Below, piece by piece: positions 45,301 through 49,135 of a DNA stretch of 64,000 nucleotides. Made by a program: the position numbers and the translations under genes. The number at the start of each line of letters is the position of its first letter. The stretch's first letter is position 1. The stretch comes from Owenia fusiformis. Its lineage: Eukaryota > Annelida > Polychaeta > Sabellida > Oweniidae. Under the pieces are notes generated by a model. The model was not told the DNA's origin. It worked only from the letters and a program-made list of their open reading frames with translations, and did not search any database. Location: assembly GCA_903813345.2 (NCBI GenBank), contig CAIIXF020000005.1, positions 1,924,001 through 1,988,000 of the forward strand, in the 5' to 3' direction.

Positions 45301-46542
45301 CCATGCTTGGATCTAATTAATCAGCAATCTTTCCTTGTTATGTATTTCATTGTGCACTGATACACTGACACGCAATCACATAACACATTCAATTAAGTAG
45401 GCCTAGCATAATGTTGGTGCCTATTGCCTAAATGTAATGCAGGCTTTTGTCTGAACTGGGAATTGAACATCAGGCTCGTAGCCAGGGGGTTCAATGGGTT
45501 CGAGCGAACTCCCCCTGGCCAAGAATTCTTTCAAAATCATGCATTTTTCACCACTCTGAGCACTTTTGAAGTGATTTTGGACCAAAATTGCCAAAAGTGA
45601 ACCCCTTGGCAAATTCTGGCTATGGGTCTGAATCTTTATCATAAGAGGTGCATATATATGCTATATAGGGCATATTATATATATGCTATATATATGCCCA
45701 TGTACATGGAGGTACATACTTTCCTTACTTAGCTATAATGCTGTATGGTAAAGATTTCTCCCAATGATGTCCGAGAAACATCACTTTATGTAATAATGTC
45801 TCATGTGTATGTTTTCAGAACCTGTCAGTATTCAGAGGGCCAGAGGATGTTAATGGGCCTCCCAAGTATACCAAACAATCAACCTGCTGCAACTCCAAAC
45901 AAATCAGAACCATCCCCAAGGCCTCAGCCAAAACAGTTAAATCAACATCGACGACTGTCATCTTCCAGTAATTCGTCAATAATAACTACATGTAAATGTG
46001 GGAATAATGTGCAACATTGCCAGTGTGAAACAAAGCGTCTTCCAAAGCTCCCTATTAAGCCAAACAGTGTTTGGTTAAATAAGAAGAATTATACTAAACG
46101 ATTACAAGCAGGGAACGTATCTCCCAACCAGGATCCGGAAAGTGGAAAAACTCTCGCTGAACTCCTGAAGGTCAAGGTCAATGGTAAACCTGTTATGATA
46201 CGACGTGTGGATTCCTGGAATACACCAGAAAACCCAGATATAGATTATGACTCAATTTTCTACAACGAACCACATGCTCAAGAGTCATGTGGTGATAAAA
46301 ACAATTCTAGCCCAACACCACCACGGAGGACACCCCCAGGGAGGAGGACACCCCCTGGTAGGTTATCCAAGGGTAGGAAGACACTAACGCCCCCTGGGCA
46401 AGCGCGACTTATAGCTTGGCAGGACACCTCTATTATACAAGCTCATGATACTCAAACTCCAAGTTCAGATAGAACAATAGTCCGCACTGACAGTTCAGGA
46501 AGTCTTGGAAAAAAGAGGAAGCGAGTATCATTTAGTGATTAA
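3267..46542 (+). CDS. Whole gene model: giant EB/EGF-module, mucin-stalk transmembrane protein
   Basis: Joining the exons below gives one open frame of about 4,149 codons ending at TGA-free TAA 46540-46542. In order: 21 single-module exons, a 53-module exon, one and a half further modules, about 420 Thr/Pro-rich residues, one transmembrane segment, and about 480 intracellular residues. All junctions up to the transmembrane exon are phase 1, the pattern expected from exon shuffling of extracellular modules; the last junctions are phase 0, 2, 1 and 2 and each matches its partner. The modules have the spacing C-x5-7-C-x5-8-C-x4-6-C-x-C-x9-12-C, closest to the EB family of nematode and molluscan surface proteins. 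A role as a heavily glycosylated adhesion protein or receptor is inferred; no ligand or pathway can be read from the sequence. The true N-terminus is uncertain, and exons from 37561 on could be a separate gene. Confidence 0.75.
3451..3520 (+). repeat. (CCGT)n microsatellite
   Basis: About 70 bases of CCGT/CGTA tetranucleotides with few interruptions. A reading frame runs through it as a Pro-Ser-Val-Arg repeat, which is an artefact. Confidence 0.95.
3820..4640 (+). repeat. Tandem repeat, about 145-bp unit, 289-bp higher-order unit
   Basis: The text AAGTAGTGGAGCGATTTTG recurs six times at spacings of roughly 134 to 148 bases. Two 289-base double units, starting near 4002 and 4291, are almost identical, showing recent duplication of a dimer. 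Confidence 0.85.
5133..5258 (+). CDS. Module exon 2
   Basis: 42 codons, phase 1-1, acceptor TTTTTTCAG, donor GTAAGT. Starts with the LGL-S-C lead common to these exons; cysteine spacing 6-8-4-1-10. Contains the typical D-x-N-S-x-C centre (DSNSEC). Confidence 0.92.
5363..5485 (+). CDS. Module exon 3, with a probable GC donor
   Basis: 41 codons when ended at CAAG|GCACTG. The next GT (5491) would break the frame, while the GC at 5486-5487 keeps phase 1 and ends just after the sixth cysteine like every neighbour. Cysteine spacing 6-5-4-1-12. The preceding intron is only 104 bases, the shortest in the gene. Confidence 0.85.
5598..6207 (+). mobile_element. 609-bp palindromic TTAA element, copy 1
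   Basis: Begins TTAAAGGAATATTCC and ends GGAATATTCCTTTAA, with TTAA at both ends, as expected for a TTAA target-site duplication. Each half is an imperfect inverted copy of the other over about 250 bases (for example GGAAGTGATGTCATC and GATGACATCACTTCC). The same element, in reverse orientation, lies at 41949-42557. No coding capacity: a MITE, possibly piggyBac-related by its target site. Confidence 0.8.
6289..6420 (+). CDS. Module exon 4
   Basis: 44 codons, phase 1-1, acceptor TATTACAG, donor GTAATT. Lead IGAS-C, centre DPNSVC, cysteine spacing 7-7-6-1-9. Confidence 0.9.
6421..7025. other. Intron 4
   Basis: Contains one copy of the dispersed GTGACATTTTGCATGTTAATG repeat near 6851-6955 and a direct repeat of about 120 bases (6605-6680 against 6695-6800) with the shared text GACAGTATTATTGAA and CCTGAAATATGCCC-like segments. 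No coding signal. Confidence 0.6.
7026..7154 (+). CDS. Module exon 5
   Basis: 43 codons, phase 1-1, acceptor TATTTCAG, donor GTGAGT. Lead IGAL-C, centre DENSVC, cysteine spacing 6-8-5-1-10. Confidence 0.92.
7729..7857 (+). CDS. Module exon 6
   Basis: 43 codons, phase 1-1, donor GTAAGT. The acceptor TTTGTTAG at 7728 was chosen over ACTACAG at 7712 because only the former keeps the frame. Centre DPNTEC, cysteine spacing 5-8-5-1-10. The 574-base intron before it holds nothing recognisable. Confidence 0.9.
8271..8399 (+). CDS. Module exon 7
   Basis: 43 codons, phase 1-1, acceptor TTTGAATAG, donor GTAAAG. Cysteine spacing 6-8-5-1-10; ends with the NGGQC-I-S close common to EB modules. Confidence 0.92.
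8755..8930. repeat. CpG-rich self-complementary block in intron 7
   Basis: Several copies of GGCACCGAA and its complement TTCGGCACC lie in both orientations, including the near-palindrome GGTGCCGAAACGGCACCG at about 8860-8877. Strikingly GC-rich for this window. It is followed at 8936-9016 by a copy of the dispersed GTGACATTTTGCATG repeat. Confidence 0.55.
9106..9237 (+). CDS. Module exon 8
   Basis: 44 codons, phase 1-1, acceptor TATTGCAG, donor GTGAGT. Lead WDLN-C, cysteine spacing 6-8-6-1-10. Contains one N-glycosylation sequon (NNT) before the last cysteine. Confidence 0.92.
9485..9661 (+). CDS. Module exon 9, extended
   Basis: 59 codons, phase 1-1, acceptor ATATTTTAG, donor GTATTG. The six-cysteine module is preceded by about 15 extra residues rich in Thr and Pro (TMTTVMPPIHGAN) and followed by about 9 (NVNEVKP), so it may act as a spacer between module groups. 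Confidence 0.85.
9755..10526 (+). repeat. Minisatellite, about 32-bp unit, left part
   Basis: Tandem copies of TATATGACTACCATGTATAT alternating with GACTATGCTGTG. The array stops at 10526, where a transposon is inserted, and resumes at 11640-11740. Confidence 0.95.
10527..11639 (+). mobile_element. Tc1/mariner-type element with long terminal inverted repeats
   Basis: Starts CAGGGTGTGCCA and ends TGGCCCACCCTG, with TA on both sides (10525-10526, 11640-11641), the target duplication of the Tc1/mariner group. The two ends are inverted copies over roughly 340 bases (10527-10865 against 11291-11639), unusually long for this group. A broken transposase lies between. The element sits inside the minisatellite and therefore arrived after it formed. 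Confidence 0.85.
10897..11175 (+). pseudogene. Transposase remnant, Tc1/mariner family
   Basis: About 90 residues of the C-terminal catalytic part remain in one frame to the stop at 11173-11175. The diagnostic WPPNSPD...DY..W block is intact, carrying the third catalytic Asp. The second Asp of the usual FQQD motif is replaced (FQQV), and the N-terminal DNA-binding half and first catalytic Asp are absent, so it cannot be active. Confidence 0.8.
11640..11740 (+). repeat. Minisatellite, right part
   Basis: Continuation of the 9755-10526 array in the same phase and orientation, beyond the inserted mariner element. Confidence 0.9.
12337..12483 (+). CDS. Module exon 10
   Basis: 49 codons, phase 1-1, acceptor TACCTTAG, donor GTGCCT. 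Lead LGAD-C, centre DPNSVC, two extra residues between the last cysteines and a seven-residue tail (SPSELT). The donor is weaker than its neighbours. Confidence 0.88.
12508..12742 (+). repeat. 21-bp tandem repeat carrying 3' splice-site-like text
   Basis: Eleven units of about 21 bases, consensus AATGATGCTTATTTCAGGCTT, starting only 25 bases after the donor of exon 10. Each unit holds TTATTTCAG|G, which resembles an acceptor. The translations seen in several frames are artefacts of the repeat. Confidence 0.95.
12827..13255 (+). mobile_element. Dispersed GTGACAT repeat, copy split by an insertion
   Basis: The left part (12827-12946) runs from TATGTCACCACC to CTGTAACAAAT, and the right part (13217-13255) continues GGCAGGTGGTGACATTTTGC. 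Together they match the uninterrupted copy at 23075-23215. Confidence 0.75.
12947..13216. mobile_element. 270-bp MITE nested in the dispersed repeat
   Basis: Terminal inverted repeats CAGAGGCGTAGCGT and ACGCTACGCCATTG (12 of 14 match). AAAT flanks both ends (12943-12946 and 13217-13220), consistent with a 4-bp target duplication. No coding capacity. Superfamily not assigned; the ends resemble those of several cut-and-paste DNA transposons. Confidence 0.75.
13424..13639. mobile_element. 216-bp MITE
   Basis: Inverted ends AGTACTGTAAAAGCCCAAAT (13424) and ATTTGGGCTTTTACAGTACT (to 13638), extending inward through TTTTCGCTGA. The GTAC/TA at the ends fits a TA-target element of the Tc1/mariner group. 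Confidence 0.75.
13777..13854 (+). CDS. Possible 26-codon linker exon
   Basis: A strong pyrimidine tract and acceptor (TTTTTTGTGTACAG) at 13776 and a CAG|GTGCCT donor bound an open 78-base segment that is phase 1 at both ends, like all neighbours. The peptide is polar and has no cysteine. It may be a spacer exon, or a chance pair of splice sites. Confidence 0.4.
14405..14521 (+). CDS. Module exon 11
   Basis: 39 codons, phase 1-1, acceptor ATTTGCAG, donor GTAAGT. Shortest lead of the set: the first cysteine is the second residue. Cysteine spacing 4-8-5-1-12. One sequon (NAT) near the end. Confidence 0.9.
14856..14984 (+). CDS. Module exon 12
   Basis: 43 codons, phase 1-1, acceptor TCTTACAG, donor GTAAGT. 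Centre DPNSRC, cysteine spacing 6-8-4-1-11. Confidence 0.93.
15403..15669. repeat. Inverted repeat with 24-bp arms
   Basis: CTTTATCCTATGCCAAGTAG (15403) and CTACTTGGTATAGGATAAAG (to 15669) are inverted copies with one mismatch in the first 20 bases. Between them are three short CATATCTTCCCGCTT direct repeats (about 15500-15560). Likely a MITE. Confidence 0.65.
15687..15775. repeat. Short hairpin, family member 1
   Basis: Arms TTTGGATATTGGGTTCATCC (15687-15706) and GGATGAACCCCATATCCAAA (15756-15775). A related hairpin with the same outline is at 49974-50040. Confidence 0.7.
15838..15960 (+). CDS. Module exon 13
   Basis: 41 codons, phase 1-1, acceptor TATGTAG with a poor pyrimidine tract, donor GTAAGT. 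Cysteine spacing 5-8-4-1-10. Confidence 0.9.
16036..16125 (+). repeat. Dispersed GTGACAT repeat, short copy
   Basis: Carries CAACTTTTTTGTG, GCATTTGGCATCTGTAACA and GATGTTAATGGCTTG in the family order. Directly upstream of the 16245-16320 copy of the other dispersed repeat. Confidence 0.6.
16245..16320 (+). repeat. Dispersed repeat, short copy of the 1249-1622 family
   Basis: Matches both ends of 1249-1622 but joins ...AACTAC directly to GAAGACAAAGCTC, lacking the promoter-like middle. Confidence 0.65.
16452..16586 (+). CDS. Module exon 14
   Basis: 45 codons, phase 1-1, acceptor CATTTTAG, donor GTAAGT. Lead LGAD-C, centre DANSYC, cysteine spacing 6-8-6-1-11. Confidence 0.92.
16973..17107 (+). 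CDS. Module exon 15
   Basis: 45 codons, phase 1-1, acceptor ATTTTCAG, donor GTGAGT. Lead IGSA-C, cysteine spacing 5-8-5-1-11, with four residues after the last cysteine (MVLG). Confidence 0.92.
17385..17520 (+). repeat. Short direct repeats in intron 15
   Basis: GACATTCTCAAGGTCAAAAAAGATT occurs twice in a row with a further partial copy (TCAATGACATTCTCAAAAAG) about 90 bases on. The 97-codon frame through it is a repeat artefact. Confidence 0.5.
17594..18236. mobile_element. 643-bp TTAA-flanked MITE
   Basis: Ends CTTAAAGTGGGATTAAAGAC and, inverted, CTTAAAGCGGCTGTAAGGGC (about 17 of 22 positions agree), with TTAA at each end. Internally richer in GC than the flanks. No open frame of note. A short fragment of the dispersed GTGACAT repeat follows at 18262-18298. 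Confidence 0.65.
18485..18616 (+). CDS. Module exon 16
   Basis: 44 codons, phase 1-1, acceptor GCTATAG, donor GTCAGT. Lead PGID-C, cysteine spacing 6-8-6-1-9. Confidence 0.9.
18956..19075 (+). CDS. Module exon 17
   Basis: 40 codons, phase 1-1, acceptor CATTGCAG, donor GTAAAT. Cysteine spacing 6-8-4-1-10 with a two-residue lead. Confidence 0.92.
19220..20282. other. Intron 17, left part
   Basis: 19220-19315 has satellite-like GAGTAACC/GAGTAAG repeats, the same text as the large array downstream. 19316-20030 is unique-looking, moderately GC-rich sequence with no supported exon. Three imperfect copies of GTCTAATCTCAGAATTTGAT follow at about 20028, 20122 and 20234, spaced near 100 bases. The arrangement suggests one large repetitive element, possibly LTR-like, interrupted by satellite expansion; the ends are not clear. 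Confidence 0.45.
20283..21345 (+). repeat. Purine-rich satellite block, 60-bp unit
   Basis: Five near-perfect 60-base units (GAAGAGTAACCCAGGCTGAA, then AGAGTAACCCTGAGTAGAGC) to about 20640, then degraded GAGTAAAGAGTAACCAGAGC text to the end. The strand bias (almost no T) makes a 439-codon open frame on the minus strand that is an artefact. Confidence 0.95.
21709..21840 (+). CDS. Module exon 18
   Basis: 44 codons, phase 1-1, acceptor CTGTTTTAG, donor GTATAT. Centre DPNSVC, cysteine spacing 6-8-6-1-10. Confidence 0.92.
22215..22337 (+). CDS. Module exon 19
   Basis: 41 codons, phase 1-1, acceptor TTTTTCAG, donor GTAATC. Lead LGTS-C, cysteine spacing 5-8-4-1-10. The text ATGATGTCATATGTATTGAG inside it also occurs 80 bases upstream in the intron (about 22150), a local duplication. 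Confidence 0.92.
22555..22728. mobile_element. 174-bp MITE
   Basis: Ends CAGTAAAACCTGTTA and, inverted, CAGCAAAACCTGTGTTAG; inner text AGTGAAAC/GTTCCACT is also inverted. The same terminus occurs alone at 12755-12775. Resembles pogo/Tc1-type MITE ends. Confidence 0.65.
22791..22919 (+). CDS. Module exon 20
   Basis: 43 codons, phase 1-1, acceptor CCTTTTCAG, donor GTAAGT. Lead LGR-C, cysteine spacing 5-8-5-1-12. Confidence 0.92.
23075..23215 (+). mobile_element. Dispersed GTGACAT repeat, intact copy
   Basis: Runs from CCACCACTACAAATGGTGACA through CAACTTTTTTTTGGACGGCG to CAGGTGGTGACATTTTGCAT. It shows the complete order of the family, and the ends (CACCAC, GTGGTG) are inverted. Confidence 0.7.
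23693..23818 (+). CDS. Module exon 21
   Basis: 42 codons, phase 1-1, acceptor GTGTTGTGTAG, donor GTAAGT. Lead LGFGF-C, cysteine spacing 5-8-4-1-10. Last of the single-module exons before the giant exon. Confidence 0.9.
24076..30435 (+). CDS. Giant exon: 53 tandem EB/EGF-like modules
   Basis: 2,120 codons without an intron, acceptor CATTTTAG at 24075 and donor GTATGT at 30436, phase 1 at both ends. It holds 53 modules of 38 to 42 residues in direct succession, spacing about C-x5-6-C-x7-8-C-x4-C-x-C-x9-12-C, linked by a short hydrophobic connector (I-L-x-x or V-I-x-x) before each first cysteine. Modules 1-27 are diverged, modules 28-52 nearly identical, module 53 diverged. The smaller exons usually start with an LG-x-x-C lead; here the lead becomes the E/K-I/L connector, so these modules form their own subfamily. 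Likely a long, stiff, glycosylated extracellular rod. Modules such as 15 and 10 carry small insertions; module 26 and a few others are 2 residues short. Confidence 0.95.
27315..30314 (+). repeat. 25 x 120-bp homogenised coding array
   Basis: Exactly 25 units of 120 bases (40 codons) without an indel, in frame with the protein. Consensus opens ILMACDSNSTC and continues TNISNGSFCFEGHCICPSGT. Each unit has sequons at NST and NIS, and a third (NGS) where the variable site is Asn. Variation is limited to a few recurring alternatives: T/S after the second Cys, N/Y/D before GSF, H/Q in EGHC, G/D/N in PSGT, and YHED/FHGE/YHEE/FHEE. One unit has lost its last cysteine (TAT at 28146-28148) and one has lost the first sequon (NSI, about 29500). 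Confidence 0.97.
30740..30862 (+). CDS. Module exon after the giant exon
   Basis: 41 codons, phase 1-1, acceptor GTGTTGTAG, donor GTAAGT. Cysteine spacing 5-8-4-1-10, with the CAPGY close. It returns to the one-module-per-exon style. Confidence 0.92.
31333..31565 (+). mobile_element. tRNA-derived SINE in the intron
   Basis: The 5' part (about 31335-31402) resembles a tRNA: an A-box-like TATAGGTTAGCAC (31345-31357) and a good B box GGTTCAGTCCC (31383-31393). An unrelated body with GGCGTGACTACTAGAGTGG follows, then a G-rich tail ending near 31565. The tRNA-like part does not fold cleanly enough to be called a functional tRNA. Confidence 0.6.
31753..31848 (+). CDS. Truncated module exon
   Basis: 32 codons, phase 1-1, acceptor TTGTTTCAG, donor GTGAGT. 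It has four cysteines (C-x5-C, then C-x4-C after a longer spacer) and stops before the last C-x-C...C part, ending CLDGLCVN. A half-module linking the cysteine-rich rod to the mucin-like stalk. Confidence 0.85.
32158..32850 (+). CDS. Mucin-like Thr/Pro-rich exon 1
   Basis: 231 codons, phase 1-1, acceptor TAACTAG (weak tract), donor CAG|GTGCTT. After a short lead the product is dominated by Thr, Pro, Glu and Ser, with tandem TTPTTEL / TTPKTAPTTPTTEP repeats at 32560-32790, a substrate for dense O-glycosylation. No cysteine. Typical of stalks that hold extracellular domains away from the membrane. A valine-rich frame on the other strand is only a shadow. Confidence 0.85.
33193..33466 (+). repeat. 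39-bp tandem repeat, 7 copies
   Basis: Unit CCTTTATACTCTGTCAAGCA followed by AGGATCATATTTTCCTTGA, steps of 39 bases with one of 40. Lies in the intron between the first two mucin-like exons. The frame running through it is not credible coding sequence. Confidence 0.95.
33662..33820 (+). CDS. Mucin-like Thr-rich exon 2
   Basis: 53 codons, phase 1-1, acceptor CATTTTAG. Two donors keep the frame: AA|GTGAGT at 33788 (strong, giving 42 codons) and CAG|GTGCTT at 33821, which mirrors the donor of the previous exon. The longer form adds SESLTLSMNKSG. Alternative splicing between them would vary the stalk by 11 residues. Confidence 0.75.
34066..34494 (+). CDS. Mucin-like Thr-rich exon 3
   Basis: 143 codons, phase 1-1, acceptor AATATAG, donor GTAAGT. 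Nearly half the residues are Thr, with Glu and Ser; two or three Asn sequons (for example NTT, NIT). The three Thr-rich exons share phase and composition and probably arose by exon duplication. Confidence 0.85.
34878..35176 (+). CDS. Transmembrane exon
   Basis: Enters in phase 1 (acceptor TTCTTCAG) and leaves in phase 0 (donor GTAAGA). About 30 extracellular residues with a PPPVYVPVKP stretch lead to one hydrophobic helix of about 22 residues (TVGVSISVIQMSAFLIIIVIDI, cut here at VGVSISVIQMSAFLIII as its core), then a basic juxtamembrane segment (RHMKWKREQKR) as expected for a type I topology. If the donor is not used, the frame runs on for 28 residues to a stop at 35258-35260, giving a short-tailed form. 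Confidence 0.85.
35177..36700. other. Intron after the transmembrane exon, left part
   Basis: AT-rich sequence without a supported exon or clear repeat. The 72-codon frame at 35819-36037 shows no family features. Confidence 0.6.
36708..37028 (+). repeat. Two tandem copies of the dispersed GTGACAT repeat
   Basis: A shortened copy at about 36708-36795 (TATGTCACCACC to GATGGTGACATTTTGCATG) is followed by a longer one at 36925-37028 ending GACATTTTGCATGTTAATGC. Confidence 0.65.
37076..37501 (+). mobile_element. 426-bp MITE, copy 1
   Basis: Ends AGATGCGAGTAG and CTACTCGCATCT are a perfect 12-bp inverted pair. The interior, with CCACCAGGTGG near the left end and ATGGGGTCTATGGGGAATCT in the middle, is about 85 to 90% the same as 56344-56766. 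No coding capacity. Confidence 0.85.
37561..37733 (+). CDS. Intracellular exon 1, Cys/His-rich (degenerate SWIM-like)
   Basis: 58 codons, phase 0 in, phase 2 out; acceptor ATGTTTTCAG, donor GTACAA. The product has a W-x-D-R..Y-C lead and then the cluster C-x4-C-x3-C-x-H-x-Y-x-C-x-C-x-D, which resembles the first half of the SWIM-type zinc-binding region in transposon-derived animal proteins. The expected following C-x-H is missing: the next exon has DKQAH or SKH instead. So it is either a decayed zinc finger or a coincidence. Seen from the receptor side it is the first part of a cytoplasmic domain. Confidence 0.75.
38675..39215. mobile_element. 541-bp MITE
   Basis: Ends CACAGGGTGGAAGT and ACTTCCACCCAGTG are inverted, continuing inward as AAATGAGTGT / ACACTCATTTT. 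TA lies at both borders. It lies 16 bases from the next element. A fragment of the AAAATGGC family is at about 38060-38180. Confidence 0.75.
39232..39775. mobile_element. 544-bp MITE, CAGGGTGGGCC family
   Basis: Ends CAGGGTGGGCCAATAAAAAT and ATTTTTATTGTCTCACCCTG, TA at both borders; inverted similarity continues inward for over 100 bases (TGGTAAAATGATTATTTGTG and its complement). The termini match the mariner relic at 10527-11639 in their first seven bases (CAGGGTG). Confidence 0.8.
39936..40108 (+). CDS. Intracellular exon 2, basic
   Basis: Phase 2 in, phase 1 out; acceptor TTTTCTAG, donor GTATCC. Reads RYDKQAHTIETLKLSKHTRN, then a Lys-rich low-complexity stretch (KKPEEKKDADVKK). No membrane segment. 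The frame also runs past the donor to a stop, so retention would truncate the protein. Confidence 0.75.
40352..40742 (+). CDS. Intracellular exon 3, helical and charged
   Basis: Phase 1 in, phase 2 out; acceptor ATTTTCTAG, donor GTAAGT. About 130 residues rich in Lys, Glu and Leu, predicted mostly helical (ALKNLELLAKLIKEG, then EIDSGIKMLIRL), followed by a PKPLGRKHRRVKP basic patch. The order Cys/His cluster, helical segment, basic tail recalls the C-terminal part of SWIM-bearing transposase-derived proteins; this is from memory of the family and not proven. Confidence 0.8.
40930..41165. mobile_element. 236-bp palindromic element
   Basis: Left ATTGGATGGAGGGGGGGG and right CCCCCTCCATCCAAT are inverted, and there is another TCCCCCCTCCATCC just inside the right end. 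The same terminus appears again, in the right-hand orientation, at 42825-42840, so this may be one arm of a larger structure. Confidence 0.6.
41470..42805. repeat. Large inverted repeat with a transposon in its loop
   Basis: Left text AAAGGAGCATGTAGGTTATC (41477) pairs with GATAACCTACGTGCTCCTTT (to 42799). An inner pair (left 41651-41703, right 42571-42632) shares TTTTTGGTGAAAAT and GTTGACC/GGTCAAC. The loop holds the 609-bp TTAA element, which therefore inserted into an existing palindrome. Confidence 0.7.
41949..42557 (-). mobile_element. 609-bp palindromic TTAA element, copy 2
   Basis: Same ends and length as 5598-6207 but inverted relative to it: its left end (CCATCTCTCTCCTCATATGG) is the complement of the right end of copy 1. 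TTAA at 41949-41952 and 42554-42557. Confidence 0.8.
42842..45470. other. Long intron, right part
   Basis: AT-rich, no supported exon on either strand. It holds the 44184-44528 element and otherwise scattered simple sequence. Confidence 0.6.
44184..44528. mobile_element. 345-bp MITE, CAGGGTGACACA ends
   Basis: Left CAGGGTGACACAGAAAAT and right ATTTTTGTGTCACCCTG are inverted with two mismatches. TA follows the right end, but the left flank is TC, so the target duplication is not intact. Confidence 0.65.
45471..45630. mobile_element. 160-bp MITE-like element
   Basis: Ends CAGGCTCGTAGCCAG and CTGGCTATGGGTCTG are inverted with 12 of 15 matches; inner AGGGGGTTC and GAACCCCTT also pair. No target duplication could be assigned. 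Confidence 0.5.
45819..46542 (+). CDS. Last exon: proline-rich tail with NLS-like and PP1-docking-like motifs
   Basis: Phase 2 in, acceptor ATGTTTTCAG; 241 codons to the TAA at 46540-46542. Features in order: a Ser/Pro-rich start, a small CKCGNNVQHCQC cysteine cluster, a conserved-looking segment LAELLKVKVNGKPVMIRRVD, a proline/arginine repeat RRTPPGRRTPPGR that could bind SH3 domains, and the C-terminus KKRKRVSFSD. The last combines a basic nuclear-localisation-type run with an RVxF motif, the protein phosphatase 1 docking signature. These short motifs occur by chance often. An in-frame ATG at 45745 lies upstream, so this could also be read as a separate single-exon gene. Confidence 0.8.
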
Positions 46543-47204
46543 CAACCTTAATTATCTTTAATTCCTCTTAAGTAGTACATGACTTATAATGTATGGGCAT
46601 GTCATATGCATTTATGTTAGCACAATGTAATTCCACTGGGGTCAGTGCAGATGCAGTTACAAGTGGGTGTGAGCCTATTTTCAAAATTCCAAGTGGAGGT
46701 TGTAATGGCTTCATCAATGCAAATATAATTCTTTATTAAAAGCCTGCTTTGGCATCTGAGGCTTGAGTAACTCTAGTAAATGTGATAATCTTAGTGTCGC
46801 TTGGCAGTATTTCAAGAGTTCATATAATCTATATTTGTGAAAGGGTTTATGAACACTCATCAATGTAAATATTATTCTTTATCTAAAATGAAATTAGGTA
46901 AGGGCAAATATTTTGAAATGTTTAGTGTTATGAATATAAATATCATTATATTTCAATCATTTTGAGAGTAGAAAAATGAAAAAGATCAGCCCTTCAGTCT
47001 TCAGGTTGGTTGTTCTGGTTGGTTTAGGTAACGTCAAGCAATGCACATTCAACAATGTTTTTCACTTAAACCAATCATTGAAAACATTCTGTAAAAAAAC
47101 ATGGTATTTTATGTAATGTTGACTGATTGACAACAATATAATGCGAAAATTATTTAGAAATATTTTATATAACTTTTTTTGTTAACATTGTTTTTTTTTT
47201 AGTG

Positions 47205-47575
47205 CAATTGTTTTTGCTCCTTTCTACCAATTCTTGAGAATGAAATAAAATGTCTTTCCGAACCTTGTTGGAACAAAATAGCATATACAACTTGTATTTA
47301 GACCTCTCAATATTATAGTTATACAAAGGAATTTTTGGTTGATTTTAAAAAAGTATTCAAAAAATTAAAACAATGAAAATTCCCCCAAAATAGAAAAAAT
47401 CAAGATAGACCTTTTATTTCATTAACAAGATACTTTTTTAAAATCAACCTTTGTACAATTACAATATTGAGAGACCTAAACATGTTGTGTTTATGTCGTT
47501 TTGTTCCAATGAGGTTAGGAAAGATGTTTCATTTCACTCTGGAAACATGATACCAAGAACAAAACAAGCAAAAGT
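47205..47575. repeat. Imperfect 370-bp hairpin element
   Basis: Left GACCTCTCAATATTATAGTT and right TTACAATATTGAGAGACCTA pair, as do GGAACAAAATAGC / TCGTTTTGTTCC and TGAAATAAAATGTCTTTCC / GGAAAGATGTTTCATTTC. Likely a MITE. Confidence 0.65.
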
Positions 47576-49135
47576 GTTTGATGTGTTTTCTAAAACAATA
47601 TAGAGGGCCTATAGATGAAAGTGTATATATATTTTTAAAATTATATTGTTACCATTCAAAAGATGACCATTAAATTGACGATGTGTTAAATTTTTAGATT
47701 TTTTTATGACTGGTTTAAGAGAAACGTGTGTTCAAAAGTTCTCCACATCGATACCACTCCTTTATGAAGGTCACAGAGAGATAAATGATAATCATAAAAT
47801 TGACAAAATGAATAGGAGATCTCTTACAAGGGTCTCCTAATAAGCGACAGGGAAATTATTGAGTGCAAATATATGAATTGCATAGAGTATCTCTCCTAAA
47901 ACTTTTTCTTCTATCTGATATAACTACAATCACATCTCAGCATCTTTCAATGTAACAGGAAACAGTTTATAAGACATATTTGCAAAATTAATATAGACAT
48001 GCATTAAAGTTTACGAGACTGCTGTTACGCACTTTATTTTGTTTAATGTTTAATATGTATATTGATATACATATTATATGTAGGTTGTATCTCATCATAT
48101 TAGTTCCTGAAAGTTCCCTATTACCAAAGTCATGACGTCTGCTTTAATACTGATGTGTTTCCAGGTTTTAAACCTACTCAAAAGATCTAGCTTTATTATT
48201 TCACACAGTTTTCTGAAAATTGAATAAAATACCTCATTTCCTAGTATTTCTTGATGATTTTAAGTGTCAGGTTCATGCCTGTATACTTTATTCCTTGTAT
48301 ATTCTACGACTCTTCCGTTTTAAACAAAACCACCATAATACTGTTCCAGGGGAAAAGGTTCAGAAATAAACATTAATTATGAGAGATTATCCTTGTAACA
48401 TAAGCTTGATTAAGCTCCAAAGGATGACACCCCTCTACAGAACCTATTTGTATTCACTTATTAGGCTAACTGAATGTTGACATGATGTCACTTACTCAGT
48501 TGCACTGTTACATCTGTACACATACAGTTGATCTTTAAGATAAACTTTTTGTATAGGTGATGTGAATTAACACACATTTTATCAAATGTAGGAGCAATAA
48601 TATTGATTATCTCACCAACAAAGTTTGAGAGGGATATAGAGAATTCTTCCATCCGTTTGTGTTGTTCATATGTCCAGGCCATAACTCAAATACTGGTTGA
48701 CAGATTGGATTGAAATTTTGTAGGATGATGTCTTAGGGGTATAAAATCTGCTCGAGAAGGAACTCTCGATGAATGAAAATGGCCACAATTTTTCGTTACA
48801 AACTTTAATAACTCAAATACATGTACTACTAGACAGTTCAAATTTCATATATTGAGATCTGAGGGGCAAAGGAGCTCTTTTTCATGATATGACTGCTGAA
48901 TTCAAAATGGCCACCATTTTTCACAAAAAATGTAATCTTTGATAACTCAAATACCAGTCATCAGATTTAGTTCATATTTTATATGCTGATGCCCTTGGGA
49001 CACAGGATTGCATAACAAGTAATTTTTGAGATGGCCGGTAAATTGTTCGGTATGATTAGCTATAGAGTTGTTGTTTTTCTAATTTTTTATTTTATTGTAC
49101 CCTTTGATTTCATTACTTATACTTATCATCTTACT

